A model generated the notes under the pieces. That model worked only from the letters and a program-made list of their open reading frames with translations, was not told where the DNA came from and did no database searches. Below, one piece after another: positions 50,150 to 59,192 of a stretch of 64,000 nucleotides of DNA. The translations under genes and the position numbers were made by a program. This DNA is from Motiliproteus sp041586615. GTDB lineage: Bacteria > Pseudomonadota > Gammaproteobacteria > Pseudomonadales > Balneatricaceae. The stretch's first letter is position 1. The number at the start of each line of letters is the position of its first letter. The stretch spans positions 19,659 through 83,658 of the forward strand of contig JBFGZS010000010.1 in NCBI GenBank assembly GCA_041586615.1, written 5' to 3'.

Positions 50150-51634
50150 CTATTCCGCAAACCAGGGCGCACGGGCGGTCATAATAAGCTGACCCGCCTT
50201 CTGTTCATCCATTCCATCGATCTCAAGCATTTCGTCAATCGACTGCTCTGCGAGATCTTCCATGGTTACAATACCCTTGCTGGCCAAGACGAAAGCCAGA
50301 TGCCGATCCATACCATCCATATTTAATAGATCATCGGCGGGCTCAGCCTCGTCCAGCTCCTCTTCGGAGGCGATAGCCAAGTTCAGCAGCGCATCTTTAG
50401 CGCGCTGACGTAGCTCACTGACCGTTTCTTCATCGAGACCATCGATCTCGAGCATCTCTTCTATGGGGACGTAAGCTACCTCTTCCAGCGTGGTAAATCC
50501 TTCGCCTGCCAAGATGGACGCGAACTCTTCGTCGATATCCAGATGGGTTACAAAGCGCTCAATTATCGACTTTTCTTCCTGCTCCTGCTTAACAGAAACG
50601 TCCTCTTCGCTCATAACATTGAGCGTCCAGCCGGTCAATTCACTAGCAAGGCGCACATTCTGCCCGCCACGACCGATCGCCATCGCCAGATTCTCGTTCG
50701 CTACGGCCACATCCATCGTATGCGTTTCTTCGTCAATGATAATGGACGCAACATCAGCCGGCGCCATCGCATTGATCACCAACTGCGCAGGGTTGTCATC
50801 CCAGAGGATAATATCGACCCGCTCATTATCCAGCTCCCCGGATACCGCTTGCACGCGCGCACCGCGCATACCCACACACGCACCGACGGGATCGATTCTA
50901 CGATCATTGGTCTTCACGGCAATCTTGGCCCGCAAGCCCGGATCACGCGCTGCACCACGAATTTCAATCAATTCTTCTGAAATTTCAGGCACTTCAATTT
51001 TGAACAGCTCAATGAGCATTTCCGGACAAGTCCGGCTCAAGAACAACTGAGGGCCACGCGCTTCACTACGCACGTCCTGCAAGATGGCTCGGATACGGTC
51101 ACCCATGCGGAAGGTTTCACGACCCACCAACTGATCACGACTCAGCAGCGCTTCTGCGTTATTACCCAGATCAGCAATAATATTATCGCGAGTCACCTTC
51201 TTAACACTGCCGCTAACCAGCTCACCGACGCGGCCTTTATACTCTTCAACCACCTTGGCGCGTTCAGCCTCACGGACTTTCTGAACAATAACCTGCTTAG
51301 CGGTTTGCGCTGCGATGCGACCGAAGCCGATCGATTCGACCTGCTCTTCAAAGACATCGCCGGCAACCAGACCTTCAGCCTTCTCGGCCCCTTCTTCCAG
51401 GGTCAATTCGGTACCCAGCTGCGCCAACTGATCATCAGCAACGACCAACCAACGCCTAAAGGTCTCGTAATCACCGGTCATTCGATCGATGACGACACGA
51501 ATGTCGGCCTCCTCGTCGTACCGTTTCTTCGTTGCGGTAGCCAGAGCCAGCTCAATCGCCTCAAAGATTACCTGCTTCGGTACATCCTTTTCGTTGGATA
51601 CCGCTTCAACTACCAGAAGAATCTCTTTATTCAT
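50150..51634 (-). CDS. nusA: Transcription termination/antitermination factor NusA
   Basis: A 494-residue RNA polymerase-binding factor. N-terminal domain (MNKEILLVVEAVSNEKDVPK), S1 domain, two KH domains (KIAVKTNDRRIDPVGACVGMRGARVQAVSGEL and MAIGRGGQNVRLASELTGW) and two C-terminal acidic helix-hairpin-helix repeats (FASILAGEGFTTLEEVAYVPIEEML and LAFVLASKGIVTMEDLAEQSIDEML), the gammaproteobacterial arrangement. It lies 32 bases after rimP and before infB in the usual operon. Confidence 0.97.
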   Translation of the reverse strand: MNKEILLVVEAVSNEKDVPKQVIFEAIELALATATKKRYDEEADIRVVIDRMTGDYETFRRWLVVADDQLAQLGTELTLEEGAEKAEGLVAGDVFEEQVESIGFGRIAAQTAKQVIVQKVREAERAKVVEEYKGRVGELVSGSVKKVTRDNIIADLGNNAEALLSRDQLVGRETFRMGDRIRAILQDVRSEARGPQLFLSRTCPEMLIELFKIEVPEISEELIEIRGAARDPGLRAKIAVKTNDRRIDPVGACVGMRGARVQAVSGELDNERVDIILWDDNPAQLVINAMAPADVASIIIDEETHTMDVAVANENLAMAIGRGGQNVRLASELTGWTLNVMSEEDVSVKQEQEEKSIIERFVTHLDIDEEFASILAGEGFTTLEEVAYVPIEEMLEIDGLDEETVSELRQRAKDALLNLAIASEEELDEAEPADDLLNMDGMDRHLAFVLASKGIVTMEDLAEQSIDEMLEIDGMDEQKAGQLIMTARAPWFAE

Positions 51635-51666
51635 TCCACCGCCTCGCCTGTATACCCGTTCCGTCC

Positions 51667-52122
51667 TCAGAACTGGGGAACAATATTTGCTTTATCAATT
51701 GAATCGATCTGGAACAGGTATTCTTGATCATCGACCTCGATGATCACGTCATCTTCCTCTATTCCTTTGATCAAACCACGGAATTTACGGCGTCCCTCAA
51801 ACGGAGCCCGCAAACGCAATTCCACGCGATGGCCTGTAAAACGCTCATAATGCTTCAGGGTAAAAAGAGGCCGATCCATACCCGGCGACGAGACTTCAAG
51901 CGTAAATTCGCCACTAATCGGGTCTTCAACATCCAGCACGCCACCAAACTGACGACTGACCTTGGCACAGTCATCCACGTCGATGCCGCTCTCAGCCTCT
52001 ATAAAAACGCGCAGCACGGTATGCCGACCCTGCGCAATAAACTCAATACCCCACAGCTCGTAGCCGAGCCCGGCAACCACGGGGGCAGCAAGATCAGTGA
52101 GTCGTTCCAGTTTTGTAGCCAC
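51667..52122 (-). CDS. rimP: Ribosome maturation factor RimP
   Basis: A 151-residue factor for 30S assembly. The N-terminal domain (LERLTDLAAPVVAGLGYELWGIEFIAQGRHTVLRVFIE) and the Sm-like C-terminal domain (GRRKFRGLIKGIEEDDVIIEV) are present, with DDCAKVSRQFGGVLDVEDPI and LEVSSPGMDRPL between. I choose the GTG at 52122 (GAGG six bases before); an adjacent TTG at 52125 is possible. Its ribosome binding site lies only a few bases after a rho-independent hairpin, so read-through or a promoter inside that region must feed the operon. Confidence 0.93.
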   Translation of the reverse strand: MATKLERLTDLAAPVVAGLGYELWGIEFIAQGRHTVLRVFIEAESGIDVDDCAKVSRQFGGVLDVEDPISGEFTLEVSSPGMDRPLFTLKHYERFTGHRVELRLRAPFEGRRKFRGLIKGIEEDDVIIEVDDQEYLFQIDSIDKANIVPQF

Positions 52123-52148
52123 CAAAAGCCTCTTTTTACAAACAAAAA

Positions 52149-52165
52149 ATGGGTCAAAGACCCAT
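52149..52165 (-). terminator. Hairpin with T run just upstream of rimP
   Basis: On the minus strand AATGGGTC TTT GACCCATT is followed by TTTTTTG, a textbook terminator, ending only about 27 bases before the rimP start. A further stem (AGCCCTG / CAGGGC) lies at about 52172-52192. Confidence 0.85.
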
Positions 52166-52206
52166 TCCTATAGCCCTGCATGGAACAGGGCGCTAAAACC
52201 TAATAA

Positions 52207-52228
52207 AAAGCCCCTAAAAAGGGGCTTT
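52207..52228. terminator. Rho-independent terminator after tRNA-Leu
   Basis: AAAGCCCC and GGGGCTTT pair around TAAAAA. It is the first of the terminators between tRNA-Leu and rimP, like the paired terminators after metY in Escherichia coli. Confidence 0.85.
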
Positions 52229-52307
52229 AAATACTCTCCGCAGCGCTTATTTAACACGCTTGCCGAGACTATGGGCGACGCCTAACGTAACCGCGCTCAC
52301 CCGATAT

Positions 52308-52393
52308 TGGTGCAGATAGGGAGACTCGAACTCCCACGCTCATAGAGCACTACCCCCTCAAGGTAGCGTGTCTACCAATTCCACCACATCTGC
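52308..52393 (-). tRNA. tRNA-Leu (anticodon GAG)
   Basis: The minus strand gives an 86-base class II tRNA. The acceptor stem is GCAGATG/TATCTGC, the D-loop is GGTGGAATTGGTAGACAC, the anticodon loop is TTGAGGG between CTACC/GGTAG, and the T-loop is TTCGAGT. The long variable arm confirms leucine. CCA is encoded. It lies between secG and rimP, the Pseudomonas arrangement. Confidence 0.96.
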
Positions 52394-52438
52394 AAAACTT
52401 TTCTTAGTGCCTGCCGGGGCAGACCGATCATTTCCGAC

Positions 52439-52798
52439 TTACTTCGCCGGAGGTATTTCTGAGTCGCCACGTACGGGTGCCACATCCAGAATAGGCGCAA
52501 CATCCCCACCATTCTGCGCTTCGATCAGCATAGGATCAGGCACGCCCTGATCGGCAACCGCCTCTGCTTTCTGCTTGGAATAGACAGCCAGCGTGAAACT
52601 GGTGACGAATATACCAGTCGCCGCAAGCGCTGTCACCTTACTCAGAAAATTTGTTGTACCTTGGCTGCCAAACATCGTCTGCGAGGCGCCACTGCCGAAT
52701 GCCGCACCGGCTTCCGCACCCTTGCCTTGCTGCAAAAGAACCAATGCAACCAACGCAATAGCCAGCAACACATGGGCAATCAAAATCAGCGATTCCAT
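52439..52798 (-). CDS. secG: Preprotein translocase subunit SecG
   Basis: A 119-residue membrane subunit of the SecYEG channel. The first helix is LILIAHVLLAIALVALVLLQQGKGAEAGAAFG and the second is VTALAATGIFVTSFTLAVY, with the conserved FGSGASQTMFG between. The C-terminal tail is longer and acidic. It follows tpiA by 17 bases and is followed by tRNA-Leu, as in relatives. Confidence 0.95.
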   Translation of the reverse strand: MESLILIAHVLLAIALVALVLLQQGKGAEAGAAFGSGASQTMFGSQGTTNFLSKVTALAATGIFVTSFTLAVYSKQKAEAVADQGVPDPMLIEAQNGGDVAPILDVAPVRGDSEIPPAK

Positions 52799-52815
52799 TA
52801 TCTCTCCGCTTTTTA

Positions 52816-53568
52816 TCAGCCTGCCGCTTGGCAGACCGCTATAAATTCATCTACTTTCAGCGACGCACCGCCGACCAACCCACCGTCGATATCCGCCATC
52901 GAGAACAAGGTAGGCGCATTGGCTGCATTAACGCTGCCACCGTAAACGATCCGCAACGCGCTGCCTATCTGCTCGCTTTCAACCAACACCCGATCGCGAA
53001 TAAACGCATGAATCTCTTGCGCCTGCTCCGGCGAAGCCGTCTGCCCCGTACCAATCGCCCACACCGGCTCATACGCCACGACAGCACCCTCGAGCGCGCC
53101 AACACCCTGCGCTTTTAATACGACGTCCAACTGACGAGCAACGACCTCGAAGGCCAAACCCGCCTCTCTCTCAGCCAACGTCTCACCGACACAGAGGATC
53201 GGAATCAACCCTGCGGATTTAGCCGCTGCAAATTTTGCACAAACCTGCTCATCGGTTTCACCGAACAATGCGCGCCGCTCGGAGTGCCCTAACACCACAT
53301 AGGCACAACCAAACTCTTTCAGCATGGCCAAAGAATGTTCGCCCGTATAGGCACCACTGGCATGCTGACTGGCGTTCTGAGCGCCCAAACCAATAATGCT
53401 GCCTTCCAGCAAGCACTGCAGCCGATCCAAATAAACCGTGGGCGGACATACAACCACATCCACGCCATCACAACCTGAAAGCCTTTCACGCAAACCCAGC
53501 GCCAGCGCCTCAACGCTAAGCCTTGATCCGTTCATTTTCCAGTTGCCGGCTACTAATGCACGACGCAT
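52816..53568 (-). CDS. tpiA: Triosephosphate isomerase
   Basis: A 250-residue glycolytic enzyme with a TIM barrel. N-terminal GNWKMNGS with the catalytic Lys, catalytic His in YVVLGHSERRALFGETD, and catalytic Glu in AYEPVWAIGTG are seen, along with the phosphate-binding IVYGGSVNAANAPTL. The start ATG at 53568 is standard. It is read with secG; the 137-base gap to glmM shows no gene but has a DnaA box. Confidence 0.97.
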   Translation of the reverse strand: MRRALVAGNWKMNGSRLSVEALALGLRERLSGCDGVDVVVCPPTVYLDRLQCLLEGSIIGLGAQNASQHASGAYTGEHSLAMLKEFGCAYVVLGHSERRALFGETDEQVCAKFAAAKSAGLIPILCVGETLAEREAGLAFEVVARQLDVVLKAQGVGALEGAVVAYEPVWAIGTGQTASPEQAQEIHAFIRDRVLVESEQIGSALRIVYGGSVNAANAPTLFSMADIDGGLVGGASLKVDEFIAVCQAAG

Positions 53569-53610
53569 CGATACTCTCCGTCTGTCAGGCGGTGCGCAAT
53601 ACTAAACGAC

Positions 53611-53619
53611 TTATCCACA
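53611..53619 (+). promoter_or_regulatory. DnaA box (single)
   Basis: TTATCCACA is an exact consensus box in the tpiA-glmM gap, about 45 bases before the tpiA start. One isolated box can be chance. Confidence 0.35.
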
Positions 53620-53705
53620 AGTTGCAAGCGGGAACCCCCGCTCCTATAAAAATACGCACGACAGCGATAATCGCGCGCAGCACCCACAACATAACTCACG
53701 CAGGG

Positions 53706-55040
53706 TCACAGCGCTTCTTCTACCGCCTTGGCTAACTGCTGGGTCAGCGACACAACGCGCGCCTGATTTTCACCTTCAATCATCACCCTGACAACGGGCT
53801 CGGTTCCCGAAGGCCGCAGCAATACGCGACCACGCCCATCAAGCTCGGACTCAACCTGCCTTACCGCATCCTGAATACTCGGCAACCGGGTTGGATCGCC
53901 TTTTTCTTTCAACCGCACATTAATCATATGCTGCGGCATTTTTTTCATCTGTTGCTTTAGCTCTGCCAAGGACCGCCCATCCTGGACGATCGACTGCATC
54001 ACCTGCAACGCCGCCACGATTCCGTCCCCCGTTGTCGTAAGATTGCGACAGATAATATGCCCGGAGGATTCGCCACCCAAATTCCAATTATTCTTGACCA
54101 GCTCTTCCATCACATACCGATCACCGACTCGCGCCCTGACAAAAGGAATACCCTGCTCTTTTAGGGCCACTTCCATGCCAAAGTTAGTCATTTGCGTACC
54201 CACAACCCCCCCCTGCAAACGGTCATCCCGACGCAAGCCCATGGCGATAATCATTAGCAGCTCGTCGCCATCCACCAACTCACCGGTATGATCGACCATA
54301 ATCAAACGGTCACCGTCACCATCAAACGCGACCCCCAGGTCGGCGGACTCCGCCGTGACTATTTTCTGCAACGCTTCAGGACTGGTCGAGCCGCAACCTT
54401 TGTTGATATTCAATCCGTCGGGTGCCGAGTGTATCTCACACACCTCAAACCCCAGCTCTCTAAATACCTTCGGGGCGATATGGTACGTGGCGCCATTGGC
54501 CGTATCGATCACGACCTTTAAGCCCTTGAAGGATAAGTCGCGCGGCAAGGTGGCCTTGCAAAACTCGATATAACGCCCGGCGGCATCTTCAACACGGCGC
54601 GCCCGACCCAGTTGCGCCGAATCTACCGTCGTCATAGCCAGATCCATCTGCGCCTCGATCGCCAGCTCGATCTCATCGGGCAGCTTCGTTCCATTGGCCG
54701 AAAAGAATTTAATACCGTTATCTTGATACGCATTATGCGAGGCGCTGATGACGATACCGGCGTCGGCCCGAAAGGTTCGCGTCAGATACGCGATAGCCGG
54801 CGTCGGCATCGGCCCGAGCAGCAACGAATCGACCCCTGCCGCGGACAACCCCGCCTCCAGCGCAGCCTCGAACATATACCCGGAGATCCGCGTATCCTTA
54901 CCGATCAGAATCTTGCTATGACCTTGGCGAGAAAACACCTTGCCTGCCGCCCAGCCGAGCTTAAGCACAAAATCCGGTGTTATCGGAAAGGTCCCTACCT
55001 GACCACGAATACCGTCTGTTCCGAAATACTTCCTGCTCAC
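53706..55040 (-). CDS. glmM: Phosphoglucosamine mutase
   Basis: A 444-residue enzyme that makes glucosamine-1-phosphate for UDP-GlcNAc and cell-wall synthesis. The active serine is in GIVISASHNAYQDNGIKFF, the metal site is AFDGDGDRLIMVD, and the sugar-phosphate motif LRPSGTEPVVRVMIEG closes it. The start is GTG at 55040 with AGGAG seven bases upstream; the family start SRKYFGTDGIRG follows at once. It overlaps the folP stop (GTGA), so folP and glmM are coupled. Confidence 0.96.
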   Translation of the reverse strand: MSRKYFGTDGIRGQVGTFPITPDFVLKLGWAAGKVFSRQGHSKILIGKDTRISGYMFEAALEAGLSAAGVDSLLLGPMPTPAIAYLTRTFRADAGIVISASHNAYQDNGIKFFSANGTKLPDEIELAIEAQMDLAMTTVDSAQLGRARRVEDAAGRYIEFCKATLPRDLSFKGLKVVIDTANGATYHIAPKVFRELGFEVCEIHSAPDGLNINKGCGSTSPEALQKIVTAESADLGVAFDGDGDRLIMVDHTGELVDGDELLMIIAMGLRRDDRLQGGVVGTQMTNFGMEVALKEQGIPFVRARVGDRYVMEELVKNNWNLGGESSGHIICRNLTTTGDGIVAALQVMQSIVQDGRSLAELKQQMKKMPQHMINVRLKEKGDPTRLPSIQDAVRQVESELDGRGRVLLRPSGTEPVVRVMIEGENQARVVSLTQQLAKAVEEAL

Positions 55041-55900
55041 ACCCTTACTCCTTCGTTCATAACCGCAGCACACATCCGTACTACATCACTGGTTGGCGCC
55101 ACGTCGTGAACCCGCACAACCCATGCGCCTTTGCTGACTGCTAAGGCGGCGACCGCAAGGCTACCACTCAAGCGCCCTTCTACCGAGCGATTCAACACAT
55201 CGCCGATCATTGACTTTCGGGACATCCCCACCAGCAACGGCAAACCGAGGCTTTGCAGCTGCTCCAGGTGGTTAAGCAGTCGCAGATTATGCGCCATGGT
55301 CTTGCCGAAGCCAAACCCAGGATCAATAAGCAACCGCTCCCTGGTGATACCTGCGGCCTCGCACGCCGCAACGCGCTGTCGCAAATACCCCGCCACGTCG
55401 TCCAGCACATCCTGATAGCCCGGTGCATCCTGCATGGTTTCAGGCGTTCCCCGCATATGCATCAAACACACCGGCAACCCCGTACCCGCCGCAGCTGTCA
55501 GCGCCCCAGGCCGCTCCAACGCCCGCACATCATTCAACATCCCGGCACCGGCGTCCGCGGCAGCCATCATGACCTCCGGCGTACTGGTATCCACCGACAC
55601 CACGACATCCAACGCCGCACTGATCGCCCGTACCGCCGGTATCACGCGTGCCAGCTCTTCATCAACCGAAACCGGTTCGGCGCCAGGCCGCGTCGACTCA
55701 CCACCAATATCCAGCACGGTAGCACCGGCATCTATCATCGCCTGCGCCCTCGCTAATAGATTGCGCTGATCTAACGAACCACGGCAATACAGCTGCCCAC
55801 CATCCGAAAACGAGTCCGGCGTAACATTCAGTATCCCCATCACGTGCGGGCGCGCAAAAGACAACGTTTTTGCACCACAGCGCATCTCCAGCTCAGACAC
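55037..55900 (-). CDS. folP: Dihydropteroate synthase
   Basis: A 287-residue folate enzyme that joins p-aminobenzoate to the pterin diphosphate, the sulfonamide target. The motifs are HVMGILNVTPDSFSDGGQ, VLDIGGESTRPGAEPV, VVSVDTSTPEV and IDPGFGFGKTMAHNL. The start is GTG at 55900, with GGAGG six bases before it. A longer in-frame start at 55966 would run through the terminator and overlap nothing useful. It lies between ftsH and glmM as in Pseudomonas. Confidence 0.95.
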   Translation of the reverse strand: MSELEMRCGAKTLSFARPHVMGILNVTPDSFSDGGQLYCRGSLDQRNLLARAQAMIDAGATVLDIGGESTRPGAEPVSVDEELARVIPAVRAISAALDVVVSVDTSTPEVMMAAADAGAGMLNDVRALERPGALTAAAGTGLPVCLMHMRGTPETMQDAPGYQDVLDDVAGYLRQRVAACEAAGITRERLLIDPGFGFGKTMAHNLRLLNHLEQLQSLGLPLLVGMSRKSMIGDVLNRSVEGRLSGSLAVAALAVSKGAWVVRVHDVAPTSDVVRMCAAVMNEGVRV

Positions 55901-55920
55901 GACAAACCTCCAGAAACAGA

Positions 55921-55944
55921 AAAGCCGCCCCAAAGGCCGGCTTT
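55921..55944 (-). terminator. Terminator-like hairpin between ftsH and folP
   Basis: AAAGCCG and CGGCTTT pair, with an inner CC/GG extension, 21 bases before the folP start. The T run on the minus strand is short (TTTTC), so it may be a partial terminator or attenuator between ftsH and folP. Confidence 0.55.
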
Positions 55945-55984
55945 TTATTAAATCAACGCGCCGCAAGCACCCCTAACAGCAGGC

Positions 55985-57940
55985 TCAGTGCAGCGGCTTA
56001 TCGGATGTGGGCTCCCCATCGAGGCTTTCATCGCCTTGCTCTGAATCAACGCCTGTCGACGCATCATCATCTTCGGCGACCGTCTGACCACCCGCGCCCT
56101 GATCACTGTCGTCTGACCAGCCTTCAGGGGCACGCACTTCGCGCCGCTCTAGTAGATCATTGATCTGCACGGCATCGATTGTTTCATACTTCATCAACGC
56201 GGCGGTCATAGACTCGAGAATATCCCGGTTATCCTCGAGGATCTTGCGCGCGCGTGCGTAACACTCATCGATAATAGCGCGCACTTCTTCATCAATGATG
56301 CGCGACGTATCACCCGACACAGCACGAGCTGGCGCACCCGGGCCACGCCCGAACGGATCGGCATCTTCATCATCATAGAGTAGCGGCCCCAACTTCTCGG
56401 ACAAGCCCCACTTGGTTACCATGGAGCGCGCCAAATGCGTGGCACGTTGAATATCATTCGAAGCCCCGGTCGTCACACCATTATCCCCCAGCGTCAACTG
56501 CTCAGCGATGCGACCGCCATACAAACTGCAAATCTGGCTCAGAATCGCCTGCTTGCTATGGCTGTAACGGTCTTCCTCGGGTAGAAACATGGTGACACCC
56601 AGCGCACGGCCACGCGGAATAATACTGACCTTATAAACCGGGTCGTGATCGGGCACCATTCGTCCGACAATGGCATGCCCTGACTCATGATAGGCCGTAT
56701 TCATGCGCTCGGCATGGGACATGACCATCGAGCGACGCTCGGCCCCCATCATGACTTTGTCTTTGGCTTTCTCGAACTGCTCCATGCTCACCGTCCGCTT
56801 ATTCTCGCGCGCAGCGAACAGCGCGGCCTCATTCACCAGATTGGCCAGGTCGGCACCGGAAAAACCCGGCGTCCCGCGCGCCAACACCTCGGGCTTAACA
56901 TCATCGCCGAGCGGCACCTTGCGCATATGCACCTTAACGATCTGCTCGCGGCCACGAATATCCGGCAGACTGACAACCACCTGACGGTCAAAACGACCCG
57001 GACGTAACAGCGCCTTATCCAGCACATCAGGACGGTTAGTCGCCGCGATCACGATGATACCTTCGTTGCCTTCAAAACCATCCATTTCGACCAGCAGCTG
57101 GTTCAGCGTCTGCTCGCGCTCGTCGTTACCTCCGCCCATGCCGGCACCACGATGCCGACCGACCGCATCGATCTCATCGATGAAAATAATACAGGGGGCC
57201 TGCTTCTTGGCTTGCTCGAACATGTCCCGCACCCGGGACGCACCGACACCGACAAACATCTCAACGAAGTCAGAACCGGAAATACTGAAGAAAGGCACCT
57301 TCGCCTCACCGGCAATCGCTTTTGCCAGCAAGGTCTTACCCGTTCCCGGCGAGCCCGACATCAGCACCCCCTTGGGGATATGACCACCGAGACGATTAAA
57401 CTTGCCGGGATCCATCAAGAATTCCACCAGCTCTTTAACTTCTTCCTTCGCCTCTTCGACCCCGGCCACATCGGCAAAGGTCGTTTTGATCTGATCCTCG
57501 CTCAGCAAGCGTGCCTTACTTTTACCAAAGGACATCGGCCCCTTGCCGCCGCCGCCGCCCTGCATCTGGCGCATAAAGAACATAAACACGGCAATAATCA
57601 CCAGTATCGGGAAGCTCGCCACCAGCAACTGGCTCCAGATGCTCTGTTGCTCGGGCTGCTTACCTTCTATCACCACGTTATGGTTATAGAGATCATCGAC
57701 CAGTTTAGGGTCCTGCAACGCCGGACGCACGGTCTCAAAGCGGTCACCGCTTTGCAGCTCGCCCTTGATGGTATACCCCTCCACCAAGACCCGGGTAACC
57801 TCGTCGGCCCGCACCTTCTCGATAAACTGCGAGTAGCTCAGCCGATTGGATTCGACCTCGGTGTTGAAGTTGTTGAAGACGGTTAACAGCACCGCCGCTA
57901 TGATCAGCCACAACACCAAATTTTTTGCCATGTCGTTCAA
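55985..57940 (-). CDS. ftsH: ATP-dependent zinc metalloprotease FtsH
   Basis: A 651-residue membrane AAA protease that degrades misassembled membrane proteins and regulators. Two membrane helices (LVLWLIIAAVLLTVF and LLVASFPILVIIAVFMFFMRQM) flank a periplasmic domain. The AAA module has Walker A GSPGTGKTLLAKAIAGE, Walker B IIFIDEIDAVGRHRG and the SRH region (NRPDVLDKALLRPGRFDRQ). The zinc site is HESGH (YHESGHAIVG). The start is TTG at 57940 (GAGG eight bases before) or ATG at 57931. It follows rlmE closely. Confidence 0.96.
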   Translation of the reverse strand: MNDMAKNLVLWLIIAAVLLTVFNNFNTEVESNRLSYSQFIEKVRADEVTRVLVEGYTIKGELQSGDRFETVRPALQDPKLVDDLYNHNVVIEGKQPEQQSIWSQLLVASFPILVIIAVFMFFMRQMQGGGGGKGPMSFGKSKARLLSEDQIKTTFADVAGVEEAKEEVKELVEFLMDPGKFNRLGGHIPKGVLMSGSPGTGKTLLAKAIAGEAKVPFFSISGSDFVEMFVGVGASRVRDMFEQAKKQAPCIIFIDEIDAVGRHRGAGMGGGNDEREQTLNQLLVEMDGFEGNEGIIVIAATNRPDVLDKALLRPGRFDRQVVVSLPDIRGREQIVKVHMRKVPLGDDVKPEVLARGTPGFSGADLANLVNEAALFAARENKRTVSMEQFEKAKDKVMMGAERRSMVMSHAERMNTAYHESGHAIVGRMVPDHDPVYKVSIIPRGRALGVTMFLPEEDRYSHSKQAILSQICSLYGGRIAEQLTLGDNGVTTGASNDIQRATHLARSMVTKWGLSEKLGPLLYDDEDADPFGRGPGAPARAVSGDTSRIIDEEVRAIIDECYARARKILEDNRDILESMTAALMKYETIDAVQINDLLERREVRAPEGWSDDSDQGAGGQTVAEDDDASTGVDSEQGDESLDGEPTSDKPLH

Positions 57941-57987
57941 AAGACGATCCTCAATAACGCTAATTCAAATATTCAGCTAACCCGAGT

Positions 57988-58608
57988 TTACCCTTTAAAG
58001 CCTCGGCATAGCTGATAAATCTCACGCGAACGCGCACGGGAAGAATCCGGCTTGCGCGACTGCACTTTAACAAAACTCGCGCGCATTGCCTGCAATAACT
58101 GATCAAAACCCTCTCCCTGGAACACCTTCGCAAGGAAAACGCCATCAGGTTTCAACACCTGCCGCGCCATTTCCAATGCCAATTCAACCAGATAGATCCC
58201 CCGTGGCTGGTCAACCGCGGCCATACCACTCATATTGGGTGCCATATCGGAAATTACAAGGTCTACCTGCCGTTCTCCGATTGCCGCCAAGATCGACGCG
58301 TAAACAAGATCCTCAGTAAAATCACCCTGGATAAAGGTCACACCCGGCCAAGGATCCATCGGCAATATATCCGATGCTATCACTAAACCCTTATCTCCCA
58401 CCAACTCCGCAGCGACTTGCGTCCACCCCCCCGGGGCCGCACCCAAATCAACTACCGTCATTCCCGGGCGAATCAACTTATCTTTTGCATTGAGCTCCAG
58501 CAGCTTAAAACTGGCGCGGGATCGGTACCCCTGCTGCTTCGCCTGTTGGACATAATGGTCATCGAAATGTTCCTTCAACCATTGGCCACTACTCTTTGAT
58601 CTCGACAC
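57988..58608 (-). CDS. rlmE: 23S rRNA (uridine-2'-O-)-methyltransferase RlmE
   Basis: A 206-residue enzyme (FtsJ/RrmJ) that methylates U2552 of 23S rRNA. The SAM motif VVDLGAAPGGWTQVAAELVG and the catalytic KDKE tetrad region (SKSSGQWLKEHFDDHYVQQAKQQGYRSRASFKLLE, VISDMAPNMSG, FLAKVFQGEGFDQLL) are intact. The likely start is GTG at 58608, which gives the family length; the in-frame TTG at 58635 is alternative. It is divergent from yhbY and co-directional with ftsH. Confidence 0.95.
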   Translation of the reverse strand: MSRSKSSGQWLKEHFDDHYVQQAKQQGYRSRASFKLLELNAKDKLIRPGMTVVDLGAAPGGWTQVAAELVGDKGLVIASDILPMDPWPGVTFIQGDFTEDLVYASILAAIGERQVDLVISDMAPNMSGMAAVDQPRGIYLVELALEMARQVLKPDGVFLAKVFQGEGFDQLLQAMRASFVKVQSRKPDSSRARSREIYQLCRGFKG

Positions 58609-58728
58609 GTCGGAAAACCCAATGAAGCCTGCCAACCCCTACTCTGAACCTGCGGGCTGGGTTAGAATTGGCTGTTTTAGACAATAGCGCCCGGACACCC
58701 GGCACCCTGAAAGGTTAAACATTTTATT

Positions 58729-59031
58729 ATGAGCTTAACAGCCACGCAAAAAAAGCAGTACCGGACAATTGGCCATAATCTCAATCCGGTGGTCACCGTC
58801 GCCGGCAACGGGCTTACTGAAGGGGTTCAGCTGGAAATCGATCGCGCTCTGGAAGACCACGAGCTGATCAAAGTTAAAGTATCGGTTGGCGACAGGGATA
58901 TTAAAAAAGCCCTGATCATCGAGCTATGCGCCCAACTCCAGGCCGAACTGGTGCAGGAGATCGGCCACATTGCGCTTATTTATCGCGCAGCAATCAAGCC
59001 CGACCCCAAGCTGTCCAACCTGCTGCGCTAA
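58729..59031 (+). CDS. yhbY: YhbY-family ribosome-assembly RNA-binding protein
   Basis: A 100-residue CRM (CRS1-YhbY) domain protein that binds pre-50S ribosomal particles. The fold signature is LTATQKKQYRTIGHNLNPVVTVAGNGLTEGV, with the GxxG-type loop (GNGL) and an ELIKVKV strand. It is divergently paired with rlmE, itself a 50S maturation enzyme, as in other gammaproteobacteria. A GC-rich hairpin (GCGGATCTGA / TCAGATCCGC, about 59055-59080) follows and may be its terminator. Confidence 0.94.
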   Translation: MSLTATQKKQYRTIGHNLNPVVTVAGNGLTEGVQLEIDRALEDHELIKVKVSVGDRDIKKALIIELCAQLQAELVQEIGHIALIYRAAIKPDPKLSNLLR

Positions 59032-59091
59032 CCCTGCAAACTAAAACATCATCGGCGGATCTGAATCCCCTCAGATCCGCTCCCAGCATAT

Positions 59092-59145
59092 TATCGACCT
59101 AGATCAACTTATCGACCCAGATCAACTTATCGTCCTAGATCAACC
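59092..59145. repeat. Three tandem 18-base units downstream of yhbY
   Basis: TATCGACCTAGATCAACT, TATCGACCCAGATCAACT and TATCGTCCTAGATCAACC lie head to tail, with one to three changes between copies. Confidence 0.85.
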
Positions 59146-59178
59146 TCTTCACACAAAACACGTCATCATAGCCACTTA

Positions 59179-59192
59179 TTGATTTAAGTCAG
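59179..59192. promoter_or_regulatory. Possible Fnr/Anr box
   Basis: TTGATTTAAGTCAG matches the consensus TTGAT-N4-ATCAA well on the left half and partly (TCA) on the right. It lies 167 bases before the small gene at 59359. A single weak site; treat as a hint of oxygen control only. Confidence 0.3.
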
